From the NCBI GenBank assembly GCA_002336675.1, contig DDEI01000096.1, positions 1 through 12,245 on the forward strand: a DNA stretch of 12,245 nucleotides, given 5' to 3'. Position numbers and translations under genes: made by a program. Positions 1 to 7,062 of this stretch are shown here, in pieces. Each line of letters opens with the position of its first letter. The first letter of the stretch is position 1. Below the pieces are notes generated by a model that saw only the letters and a program-made list of their open reading frames with translations, was not told where the DNA came from and did no database searches. Source of the DNA: Flavobacteriales bacterium UBA1958 (GTDB lineage: Bacteria > Bacteroidota > Bacteroidia > Flavobacteriales_D > Sanyastnellaceae).

Positions 1-426
1 GATGGAAGAGAGATTTTAGTTAAAGATGGATATTCTCCATTAATTGCAGATTTCGCTCCTATGGATTTCTTCGGAGGTAATAAAATGGAAGAAGTTTTAA
101 GCTACGAAGGGCACACGCTTATTATAGTATCCAAAGATATATCTGAGTTAATGAAGGTAGACTCAACACCATTTGTGGGCATGTATGAGCAAGCTCAAAA
201 GGATGGCTATAGAATGATAGCGCTAGTAAACGGAGCCACCAAGGAACAAATAATGACTTTTCAGCAGAAGAGTGGACTTAACTTCACCTTCTACGTAATG
301 GATGATGTAGAGCTTAAAACGATTATACGTTCTAACCCCGGTCTAGTGCATATGAAGAGGGCTACTATCATGAATAAATGGAGCTGGAAAGGGCTACCTG
401 ATTACTCAGAAATTTCATTCGATTAA
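1..426 (+). CDS. DoxX / BT_3928-like membrane protein, C-terminal part (5' end outside the window)
   Basis: The reading frame is open from the first base, so the gene begins upstream; 141 C-terminal codons are present and the Met at position 61 is internal. The tail contains the stretch LKTIIRSNPGL followed by a KWSW segment, which I recognise from Bacteroidota proteins with an N-terminal DoxX-type four-helix membrane domain and a soluble alpha/beta C-terminal domain (the BT_3928 group). The visible part has alternating hydrophobic strands (HTLIIVSKD, YRMIALVNG, NFTFYVMDD) suggesting a thioredoxin/peroxiredoxin-like fold, but it has no cysteine, so redox catalysis by this domain is unlikely. 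No transmembrane segment lies in the visible part; the DoxX domain would be off-window. The permease gene starts 4 bp after the stop codon, which suggests co-transcription. The molecular function of the group is not known to me. Confidence 0.72.
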   Translation, partial: DGREILVKDGYSPLIADFAPMDFFGGNKMEEVLSYEGHTLIIVSKDISELMKVDSTPFVGMYEQAQKDGYRMIALVNGATKEQIMTFQQKSGLNFTFYVMDDVELKTIIRSNPGLVHMKRATIMNKWSWKGLPDYSEISFD

Positions 427-429
427 ATC

Positions 430-1734
430 TTGATAAGCTATCTACTTAAAAAACTAGGGTATGGCCTTCTAGTCCTTCTAGGGGTGGTTTGTTTAGTGTT
501 TTTTGTATTTAATCTAAAACCAGGAGATCCAGCCAGGATGGTGGCAGGACAGAAGATTACTCCAAAGTTAATTCAAGCTATAGAGCGAAACTTAAACCTA
601 GACTTACCTATAGTCCAGCGGTTTGGGATCTACTTGAATGATATAAGTCCTGTGTCTGTGCATAATGAAGCAGATGAGTCCAGTCGAATATTCTTAGATG
701 AATCTAAATATTCATACACTAAACTTTTTCCTGTAGGAGGTGAGAATACCTTAGTGATAAAAGCACCATACTTAAATAGGTCATTTCAGTCTAAAAGGAG
801 TGTGTCTAGCATAATCTCACAGGCGCTTCCAGGCACATTAATCCTCGCTTTAGTTTCTATAGTGTTTGCTTTAATTATAGGCGTTTTTGGTGGAGTTATA
901 GCTGCACTGAATAAAGATAAGTGGATAGACAAGTTAATACTGATATTGTCGGTCATAGGCATGAGCGGACCGTCTTTTTTTATGGCCATTCTAATCTCTT
1001 GGATAGGAGGGCTACTCTGGTTTAATTCTGTACCTCTTCCTATCACTCCTTTCATTATAGCTGCAGGTTTATTCGTGTACTTTTTAGTAAGAGATAATCG
1101 CAGAGAGGAGAGCTCTAAGTTATTATCTATGAAAAGTATCAGGGCAGTAGTAAAGGCGATTGTTATAGGATTTGGCCTCTGGTTGGGTCTTGTATTGTTA
1201 GTTTCTATATTTTCACTGGGAGAGTGGGTTTATTGGTCTCTCTCTCTTCCGGGAACTGGATTAGATATGACAGGAAGTTTATACAGCTTAGATGAATGGG
1301 AAGGTCTTTACTTAAGCCCTAGAAACTTGATTCTTCCTGCGCTTACTTTAGGGATTAGGCCCCTTGGTGTAGTTGTTCAGTTGACCAGAAGTTCCTTGTT
1401 AGATGTGTTAAAACAAGATTACATCCGCACAGCCAGAGCCAAAGGTTTATCAGAGAATAAAGTGGTATATAAACATGCCCTAAGAAACGCGTTAAATCCA
1501 GTTATAACTGCAGTTTCCGGGTGGTTTGCTTCAATGCTTGCAGGAGCAGTATTTGTAGAGTTTGTGTTCGGTTGGAAAGGATTAGGGTTAGAGATTTTTA
1601 ATGCCCTAGAAAAGGAGGATTTTCCAGTAGTAATGGGTGCAGTATTAGTCATCTCATTTATGTTTGTAATACTAAATATTTTGGTGGACATACTTTACGG
1701 ACTAGTAGACCCTAGAGTTCGAGTCAGAGGTTAG
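430..1734 (+). CDS. ABC transporter permease, DppB/OppB type, with an enlarged middle region
   Basis: This is an inner-membrane permease of the binding-protein-dependent (peptide/nickel) type. The first helix (residues about 10-28) is followed by NLKPGDPARM, as in DppB. A transmembrane core begins near residue 134. The EAA loop that contacts the ATPase is clear at residues 331-361 (DYIRTARAKGLSE, then HALRNALNPVIT), and the C-terminus ends in LVDPRVRVRG. At 434 residues it is about 100 longer than a usual DppB. The extra length lies in the first external loop and in a stretch of about residues 204-263 holding two more hydrophobic segments around a basic loop. TTG at 430 is the chosen start: an in-frame stop lies at 424-426, and the first ATG (residue 37) would remove helix 1. 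No partner permease, ATPase or binding protein is in the window, so the substrate is unknown. Its stop overlaps that of the convergent pabC by 4 bp. Confidence 0.88.
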   Translation: MISYLLKKLGYGLLVLLGVVCLVFFVFNLKPGDPARMVAGQKITPKLIQAIERNLNLDLPIVQRFGIYLNDISPVSVHNEADESSRIFLDESKYSYTKLFPVGGENTLVIKAPYLNRSFQSKRSVSSIISQALPGTLILALVSIVFALIIGVFGGVIAALNKDKWIDKLILILSVIGMSGPSFFMAILISWIGGLLWFNSVPLPITPFIIAAGLFVYFLVRDNRREESSKLLSMKSIRAVVKAIVIGFGLWLGLVLLVSIFSLGEWVYWSLSLPGTGLDMTGSLYSLDEWEGLYLSPRNLILPALTLGIRPLGVVVQLTRSSLLDVLKQDYIRTARAKGLSENKVVYKHALRNALNPVITAVSGWFASMLAGAVFVEFVFGWKGLGLEIFNALEKEDFPVVMGAVLVISFMFVILNILVDILYGLVDPRVRVRG

Positions 1735-2588
1735 TCTAATATCGGAAGATTAGTAATAGATTTATTCAACATATCTAAAATTTTCTTGGAGGTATTATTG
1801 AAGTAACGCTTAGTTCTGTAACTTCCTACCCATTGGATACCATTAATAGCATTGGTCAAGAATATTTCATCAGCTGCTAACAGGTTTTGTGGAGTAAGAT
1901 TGCATTCATAGACTTTTATGCTATTTGCTATAGCTAAATTAATGATATTCATTCTCATAGTCCCACCTACACATCCTTCTGCTAATCCTGGAGTGTAGAG
2001 TACTCCATTACTCACTAGAAATATATTAGACACCGAAGATTCTATAATCCCAAGTTTTTCATTTTGGATTAGAGCCTCATCGATCATCTTTTCTTTGGCA
2101 AATAAGCTAGCATGTATGTATAGCTGACAATTAAGAGTTTTAAAGATAGAGAAAGAATTAATTTGTTTTTTCAGGTCAGGAAATAAGTCTACAACTTTAC
2201 CTGTGTTATTCAGTACAAAGAAATTATCAGGTTTAACATCAGCCTCTATGATGTAATCTAAGTCATTGCTCTCTGGGGAATAAAATCCGTGTCCTCTTCT
2301 GGTTAAAGTCACACGAACTCGTCCTCCTTTACTAATTCCATTTTTATCTAAAAGTAATAAAATTTCACTTTTCAGTAGCTCTTCAGAAAATCTGTCAGGT
2401 GTATCAATCTTATAAACCTTTAAACCATCCATTATTCTATTGAAATGGTTTTCTAAAAAAACAGGTTCACCGTTTATGATCCGAATGCTCTCAAAGAATC
2501 CATCTCCAAATTTAAAACCTCTATTCTCAGGAGAAATACAAGGTTTACTTCTGTCTAAGAACTCTCCGTTATGATAGATATAATTCAT
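1731..2588 (-). CDS. pabC: Aminodeoxychorismate lyase, PLP-dependent fold type IV
   Basis: The likely reaction is cleavage of 4-amino-4-deoxychorismate to p-aminobenzoate and pyruvate, a cytosolic step of folate synthesis. The 285-residue length fits the class IV aminotransferase/lyase family. Visible signatures are GFKFGDGFFES (residues 24-34), the presumed PLP lysine K150 in FKTLN (compare the KHLN of E. coli PabC), E183 in IIESSVSNIF, the phosphate-binding GGTMR (208-212) and LTNAING near 244-250. The ATG start overlaps the TGA stop of the upstream HAD gene (ATGA), implying translational coupling. The 3' end overlaps the convergent permease stop by 4 bp. Related enzymes with the same fold are branched-chain and D-amino acid aminotransferases. 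The KTLN motif and length favour the lyase, but sequence alone does not exclude an aminotransferase. Confidence 0.82.
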   Translation of the reverse strand: MNYIYHNGEFLDRSKPCISPENRGFKFGDGFFESIRIINGEPVFLENHFNRIMDGLKVYKIDTPDRFSEELLKSEILLLLDKNGISKGGRVRVTLTRRGHGFYSPESNDLDYIIEADVKPDNFFVLNNTGKVVDLFPDLKKQINSFSIFKTLNCQLYIHASLFAKEKMIDEALIQNEKLGIIESSVSNIFLVSNGVLYTPGLAEGCVGGTMRMNIINLAIANSIKVYECNLTPQNLLAADEIFLTNAINGIQWVGSYRTKRYFNNTSKKILDMLNKSITNLPILD

Positions 2589-3073
2589 TTATTAAAATAC
2601 TTTTTCATGGCCTCTAGCAGAGAGCCGTTCACGTCTATTTGTATGCCAGGCACACCTACTTTTTCAGCACATTCTACATCTCTAGCTTTATCACCAACTA
2701 AAACGCATTCAGCGGGATTTAATTGGAATTTAGCCAACCCTCTTTCTACCATCAAACTCCCGGGTTTCCTGGATAAAGACCTGCCATAATCGTCATGATA
2801 AGGAGCGAAATATATTTCGTCTATTTCTACTCCCACTTTTAAGGCTTCCGCTCTTAGGTAATTATGAATTTTATATACGTTTTCTAAGGGATATAATCCC
2901 TTAGCTACTCCTCCCTGATTGGTGACTAAAATAATTCTGTAATTGTTTTCTTTTATCATTTGAAAGGCCTCTAACACATCGGGTAGAATCGTGAATTCTT
3001 CTAATGTTTTAGTGTAATCCCCCGGATCGTGATTAATCACCCCATCTCTGTCTAAAAATACCGCTTTTGTCAT
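2585..3073 (-). CDS. HAD-superfamily phosphatase, GmhB-like (HAD-IIIA)
   Basis: A small soluble phosphohydrolase of 162 residues. The order of motifs is that of the GmhB/histidinol-phosphatase group: FLDRDGVIN with nucleophile D8 and acid/base D10, motif II T51 in LVTNQGG, R102-K103-P104 as motif III, and the Mg-binding D128 in VGDKARD. In typical GmhB a zinc loop with several cysteines precedes RKP. Here that segment (FAPYHDDYGRSLSRKP, 89-104) has no cysteine, so the zinc site is absent. ATG at 3073 is preferred; a GTG immediately upstream (3074-3076) would add one residue. The stop overlaps the start of pabC as ATGA. Heptose bisphosphate phosphatase is the name-based guess, but the coupling to pabC leaves another small phosphorylated substrate, possibly in folate synthesis, open. 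Confidence 0.83.
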   Translation of the reverse strand: MTKAVFLDRDGVINHDPGDYTKTLEEFTILPDVLEAFQMIKENNYRIILVTNQGGVAKGLYPLENVYKIHNYLRAEALKVGVEIDEIYFAPYHDDYGRSLSRKPGSLMVERGLAKFQLNPAECVLVGDKARDVECAEKVGVPGIQIDVNGSLLEAMKKYFNK

Positions 3074-3080
3074 CACGTTA

Positions 3081-3111
3081 CGAAGATAGATTTATTCACG
3101 CGTTGCAACAA
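3081..3111 (-). promoter_or_regulatory. Putative promoter of the HAD-pabC operon
   Basis: On the minus strand TATCTTCG (3081-3088) matches the Bacteroidota -7 consensus TAnnTTTG at all but one position. Two TTG triplets (3106-3108 and 3109-3111) lie 17 and 20 nt upstream, within the usual range for the -33 element. Transcription would begin close to 3075, at or just beside the GTG/ATG start, so the mRNA could be nearly leaderless. This is inferred from consensus matching only. Confidence 0.4.
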
Positions 3112-3316
3112 CGAATAAATCCAAAAGAATCTAAAAATCATAAGAAGTCAAAAGAGATAAGAGAATATTTCTAGTTCTACAGAATAAAACCCAACAAGAT
3201 GGAAGGAAGATAAACTTCACAAGAAAAAGTTATAACAAAAGAACCGGTGAATAAGGACCAATTGAAATTCGCTCCAACTCACAATCTGGCTTATTAAAAA
3301 ATCTAATTAATACCTC

Positions 3317-3324
3317 TATCTTCG
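3317..3324 (+). promoter_or_regulatory. Putative -7 element of the mutA-mutB promoter
   Basis: TATCTTCG lies 22 nt before the mutA ATG and matches the Bacteroidota -7 consensus TAnnTTTG except at one base. It is the same octamer found on the other strand before the HAD gene. No good TTG is seen 17-23 nt upstream, where an A/T-rich TTATTAAA occurs instead, so the -33 element is weak. The predicted leader is about 15-18 nt. There is no Shine-Dalgarno sequence, as expected for this phylum. Confidence 0.35.
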
Positions 3325-3346
3325 TCGCTGAATATAAATCGAAGAA

Positions 3347-4681
3347 ATGAGCTTAGATTTTAAAGAATTTCTTGCAGACAATCCGAAAGCATGGAAGGAT
3401 AGGATACTAAAAGAATTAAAAGGAAAACCTTACGAATCTCTCGTATGGGATCATCCTGAAGGAATGCAAGTGAATCCTAATTCTTTTAAGGGTGAGGTTT
3501 CAGAAAACAATGGTTTTCCTGGTAAATTCCCATACTTAAGAGGAGTAAAGACAGAATCTAACGACTGGGAGATAAACCAATTTATAGCCTCTGACACTGA
3601 AGCAAAAATGAATAAAAGAGCGCTAAATGCTCTGGAGGGTGGAGCAGAAGGACTCATCATTTCTTTAAAAGAGCCTAAGGACTTAACTCAGTTACTGAAA
3701 GGCGTTTTCTTAAACTATGTAGGTCTGCACTTTGTTGATGAATTTACTCAGGAAAATATGACTCAGTTGGAGCGGCTGCTGGAAGAAAATGAGCTCACAG
3801 GAATAGACATTTATGGTTCTACAGAACTTCATTTATACGACAATGAATTAAACGTAAGAGAAGAGAATATTTTCTTGGCTATTGAGGTTTCTCAGAGGTT
3901 TCCACGTGTGAAAGCGATCAAAGTCAGAGGAGACTTTTTTCATAATAAGGGAGCTATAGCTTCCACAGAATTAGCGCTAGCACTGAGCATAGGGCATGAG
4001 TCATTATTAGAATTAGTAAAAGGAGGCATGACGGTGGACCAAGCTTCTGCGGCTATTAATTTCTCTATGGGATCTGGCTCTAGCTATTTTACAGAACTGG
4101 CCAAGTATAGAGTGCTTCGTCAACTGTGGGGAATGGTAGTGGATAAATACGAACCGCAGCACAGTTGCAGCAGAGCCACTTATATTCAGGCGTTTTCAGG
4201 AAATTGGAACAAGACTATTTTAGATGAGGAAAATAATTTGCTGCGCACCACCACAGAAGCGATGAGCGCTGTGTTAGGTGGGGCAGATGCGGTGTGTTTG
4301 TTTCCTTTTGATGTTTTGACTAAACAGGAGAGTAATTCAGGAATGAGATATGCTAGAAACATTCAGCATTTATTAAAGTCTGAGAGTTTCCTTCATCAGA
4401 CGTTAGACCCGGCAGGAGGGAGTTATTACATAGAGAGTTTGACCAAGAAATTGAGAGAGAAAGCCTGGGAGAAATTCTGTAATATGGAATCTGACGGAGG
4501 AATTATAGCATTGCAACGCTCAGGAAAAATTATGGAAATGCTCAAAGCAGACGTCAAGACTCAAAAAGCAGCCTTAACGAGTGGACATCGCACTATGATA
4601 GGAGTGAATAAATACAAGTCAGAGCAAGCTAAGAAAGCTTTAAGTCAAGATGATAGATTAGCAAAAGATTTTGAAGGATGA
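3347..4681 (+). CDS. mutA: Methylmalonyl-CoA mutase, small (beta) subunit without a cobalamin-binding domain
   Basis: This is the non-catalytic partner of MutB in heterodimeric adenosylcobalamin-dependent methylmalonyl-CoA mutase, acting in the cytosol. Its 444 residues cover the TIM-barrel region: SAVLGGADAV, LDPAGGSYYIESLTKK and TSGHRTMIGVNKY line up with SAVMGGTQSL, IDPWAGSYYLEALTKE and DSGQDQIIGVNIF of MutB. It stops soon after the barrel, so the roughly 190-residue cobalamin-fold domain of longer MutA proteins (about 620-640 residues) is missing, as is the DxHxxG motif. A short beta subunit is, as I recall, normal in Flavobacteriia rather than a truncation. The barrel lacks the active-site residues of MutB (for example the Y-H pair in SGYHMQ), consistent with a structural role. 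The gene overlaps mutB by ATGA, favouring equal translation. Confidence 0.9.
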   Translation: MSLDFKEFLADNPKAWKDRILKELKGKPYESLVWDHPEGMQVNPNSFKGEVSENNGFPGKFPYLRGVKTESNDWEINQFIASDTEAKMNKRALNALEGGAEGLIISLKEPKDLTQLLKGVFLNYVGLHFVDEFTQENMTQLERLLEENELTGIDIYGSTELHLYDNELNVREENIFLAIEVSQRFPRVKAIKVRGDFFHNKGAIASTELALALSIGHESLLELVKGGMTVDQASAAINFSMGSGSSYFTELAKYRVLRQLWGMVVDKYEPQHSCSRATYIQAFSGNWNKTILDEENNLLRTTTEAMSAVLGGADAVCLFPFDVLTKQESNSGMRYARNIQHLLKSESFLHQTLDPAGGSYYIESLTKKLREKAWEKFCNMESDGGIIALQRSGKIMEMLKADVKTQKAALTSGHRTMIGVNKYKSEQAKKALSQDDRLAKDFEG

Positions 4682-6822
4682 GAAAGCAATTTGACCAAAC
4701 AGACCTGACAGCACTGGACCAAAACCAAGAGTTTGATAAATTCGAAGGAATGGAGTTTCAGAGTGCTGAGAAAATAACTACCAAATCTGCATATTTCCCT
4801 GATTCTGAGGGGATGCCCGAGCATGTGACGTTTGGAGCGGGAATAGCGCCTAACTTAAGAGGTCCATACTCGAGCATGTATGCTATTAGGCCATGGACAG
4901 TTAGACAGTATGCAGGTTTTAGCACCGCTCAAGAATCAAATGCTTTCTATCGAAAAAATTTAGCGTCAGGGCAGAAGGGATTGTCTGTAGCTTTTGATTT
5001 AGCCACACATAGAGGATATGACTCTGATCACTCTAGAGTTAAGGGAGATGTGGGTAAGGCAGGTGTAGCCATAGACTCTGTGTTGGATATGAATATCCTT
5101 TTCGACCGAATTCCACTTGATAAAATGTCGGTTTCTATGACCATGAACGGAGCTGTTATTCCTATCATGGCATTTTACATATTAGCTGCAGAGGAGCAGG
5201 GAGTAGATATGAAAGAGCTTTCTGGTACTATTCAGAATGATATTCTTAAGGAGTTTATGGTACGGAATACATATATCTATCCGCCTAAGCATTCTATGCG
5301 AATTATAGCAGATATTTTCGAATATACATCTGAGAAAATGCCTCGATTTAATTCTATCTCTATCAGTGGATACCACATGCAGGAAGCTGGAGCTACGGCA
5401 GATATAGAGTTGGCATACACCTTGGCAGATGGATTAGAATATATAAGGGCAGGAATTAAGGCGGGGATGGACATTGACGATTTTGCACCGCGCTTGTCTT
5501 TTTTCTGGGGCATAGGCATGAACCATTTTATGGAAGTGGCCAAGATGAGAGCAGCACGAATGATCTGGGCGAAGCTAGTGAAACAGTTCAATCCAGAAAA
5601 TCCAAAAAGTATGGCTCTAAGAACGCACTGCCAAACATCGGGCTGGAGTTTAACAGAGCAAGACCCTTATAATAATGTAGCTAGAACTTGCGTAGAAGCC
5701 ATGTCGGCGGTGATGGGTGGAACACAAAGTTTACATACCAATGCTCTAGATGAAGCCACAGCTTTACCTACTGATTTCTCTGCCAAAATCGCGAGAAACA
5801 CGCAGCTCTATCTACAGAGTGAAACCGACATTACTAAAGCCATTGATCCTTGGGCCGGCAGTTATTATTTAGAGGCACTCACTAAGGAGATAGCGGACAA
5901 GGCGTGGGAGCATATCCAAGAAGTAGAAGAGTTGGGAGGAATGACTAAAGCCATAGAGTCTGGAATTCCCAAGCTGAGAATAGAGGAGGCAGCTGCTCGA
6001 AAACAAGCTAGAATAGATTCAGGTCAAGACCAAATCATAGGTGTAAACATCTTTGATGTGGAAGAAGATTCAGCTGAAGATGAGCTAGAGTTTAGGGAGG
6101 TGGATAATAATGCTGTAAGAAAAGAACAGATAGAGCGCCTTCAGAAAATGAAGGCTGAGCGTGATAATGATGCGTGTATCTTAGCATTGCAGCGGCTAGA
6201 AAAATCGGCTCAATCAGGAGAAGGGAATTTACTAGAGTTAGCTGTGGACTGTGGCAGAAAAAAAGCTAGTCTGGGCGAGATATCTGATGCTATGGAAAAA
6301 GCATTTGGCAGGTATCAGGCCAAGATACAATCACTGAGTGGCGTATATTCGTCAGAGTTAATGGGAGATAAAGATTTTATAAAAGCAAGAGAACTAGCAG
6401 ATAAGTTCGCGGAATTGGCAGGGAGAAGACCCAGGATCATGGTGGCCAAGATGGGTCAAGATGGCCATGATAGAGGAGCCAAGGTGATAGCTACTAGCTT
6501 TGCTGACATCGGATTCGATGTGGATATAGGGCCATTATTCCAAACCCCAGCAGAAGCTGCTAAGCAAGCCATGGAAAACGATGTGCATGTTCTAGGGGTG
6601 AGCTCTTTAGCTGCTGGTCATAAAACACTAGTTCCAGAAGTGATAGCAGAACTAGAAAAATACAACAGACCAGAAACATTAGTAATAGTAGGAGGAGTAA
6701 TCCCTAAACAGGATTACGACTATTTGTATAATGCAGGCGCAGTAGGAATATTTGGTCCAGGAACTAAAATAGCCTCAGCAGCGCAAGAGATATTGGAGTT
6801 GTTAATCGAGGGGTATTCCTAA
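4678..6822 (+). CDS. mutB: Methylmalonyl-CoA mutase, large catalytic (alpha) subunit
   Basis: This subunit catalyses the reversible conversion of (R)-methylmalonyl-CoA and succinyl-CoA using adenosylcobalamin, in propionate, odd-chain fatty acid and branched-chain amino acid metabolism. Its 714 residues match the family length. The TIM barrel carries GPYSSMYAIRPWTVRQYAG with Y64, TIQNDILKE with Q186, R196 in FMVRN and Y232-H233 in SGYHMQ, corresponding to the Propionibacterium residues Tyr89, Gln197, Arg207, Tyr243 and His244. The C-terminal cobalamin domain (about 580-714) has D595-x-H597-x-x-G600, where H597 is the lower axial cobalt ligand, then S642-x-L644 and G672-G673. All motifs are intact, so the enzyme should be active. 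Translation is coupled to mutA. The usual MeaB/ArgK GTPase chaperone and epimerase genes are not in the window. Confidence 0.97.
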   Translation: MRKQFDQTDLTALDQNQEFDKFEGMEFQSAEKITTKSAYFPDSEGMPEHVTFGAGIAPNLRGPYSSMYAIRPWTVRQYAGFSTAQESNAFYRKNLASGQKGLSVAFDLATHRGYDSDHSRVKGDVGKAGVAIDSVLDMNILFDRIPLDKMSVSMTMNGAVIPIMAFYILAAEEQGVDMKELSGTIQNDILKEFMVRNTYIYPPKHSMRIIADIFEYTSEKMPRFNSISISGYHMQEAGATADIELAYTLADGLEYIRAGIKAGMDIDDFAPRLSFFWGIGMNHFMEVAKMRAARMIWAKLVKQFNPENPKSMALRTHCQTSGWSLTEQDPYNNVARTCVEAMSAVMGGTQSLHTNALDEATALPTDFSAKIARNTQLYLQSETDITKAIDPWAGSYYLEALTKEIADKAWEHIQEVEELGGMTKAIESGIPKLRIEEAAARKQARIDSGQDQIIGVNIFDVEEDSAEDELEFREVDNNAVRKEQIERLQKMKAERDNDACILALQRLEKSAQSGEGNLLELAVDCGRKKASLGEISDAMEKAFGRYQAKIQSLSGVYSSELMGDKDFIKARELADKFAELAGRRPRIMVAKMGQDGHDRGAKVIATSFADIGFDVDIGPLFQTPAEAAKQAMENDVHVLGVSSLAAGHKTLVPEVIAELEKYNRPETLVIVGGVIPKQDYDYLYNAGAVGIFGPGTKIASAAQEILELLIEGYS

Positions 6823-7062
6823 GTTAACTCAAATTATATCTGTAATTTCCTTTTTCATTTAACTATCTATTTTTTTATTAAGTTATAGATAAATTAGTCT
6901 AATAATTTGTGCTTCTTTGGACGGAGAAAGGTGATTATACTTTTTTTCTAGCTTGTTTTATTATTTTATTATTACTATTATTATATGTTATGTAACCTTA
7001 CCCTTTTTGTGGCGTACATACTGATATAAAAAAAACAAATAAAAACAAAACCTATAGAAATC
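6823..7062. other. AT-rich spacer between mutB and the secreted-protein gene
   Basis: This 240-bp spacer is strongly AT-rich, with a TTA-rich low-complexity stretch around 6958-6990 and an A-run just before the next ATG. A weak inverted repeat, TATCTAT (6864-6870) and ATAGATA (6885-6891), with a T-run in its loop could end mutB transcripts but is too AT-rich to be a convincing terminator. No open frame of interest was found. Confidence 0.5.
6917..6945 (+). promoter_or_regulatory. Possible promoter for the gene at 7063
   Basis: A TTG (6917-6919, within CTTTGG) is followed after 18 nt by TACTTTTT (6938-6945), which fits TAnnTTTG except at the last base. The resulting leader would be about 110 nt. 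The sequence is T-rich, so chance matches are likely; this is a weak call. Confidence 0.25.

Larger units (their letters stand above)
3077..3346. other. Divergent intergenic region between the HAD-pabC and mutA-mutB operons
   Basis: This 270-bp spacer separates two outward-facing operons. It is A-rich and purine-rich on the + strand. I see no convincing open frame, RNA structure, riboswitch or long repeat in it. An 8-bp palindrome GTTGCAAC lies at 3102-3109 within the -33 region of the minus-strand promoter. The edges carry one TATCTTCG box for each direction. Confidence 0.6.

Noticed and set aside
786..1055. Minus-strand open frame inside the permease gene (also 1419-1691)
   Set aside because: Shadow frames of a well-supported membrane-protein gene; their composition has no recognisable motif.
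1736..1753. CTAAT/ATTAG hairpin just after the permease stop as a terminator
   Set aside because: Only five A/T-rich pairs within the pabC coding region, and no following T-tract.
2571..2789. + strand open frame across the HAD-pabC junction
   Set aside because: It is antisense to two strongly supported coupled genes and has no conserved motif.
3347..4681. MutA considered as a truncated gene or pseudogene because it is about 190 residues short
   Set aside because: The frame is intact, ends in an ATGA overlap with mutB, and only the cobalamin domain is missing, which fits a short beta subunit as I recall from Flavobacteriia.
5182..5591. Two minus-strand open frames within mutB
   Set aside because: They overlap the most conserved part of mutB and resemble translated antisense, not proteins.
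6864..6891. TATCTAT/ATAGATA inverted repeat as a terminator of mutB
   Set aside because: Only 7 A/T-rich base pairs with a 14-nt loop and no T-run after the stem; too weak to call.
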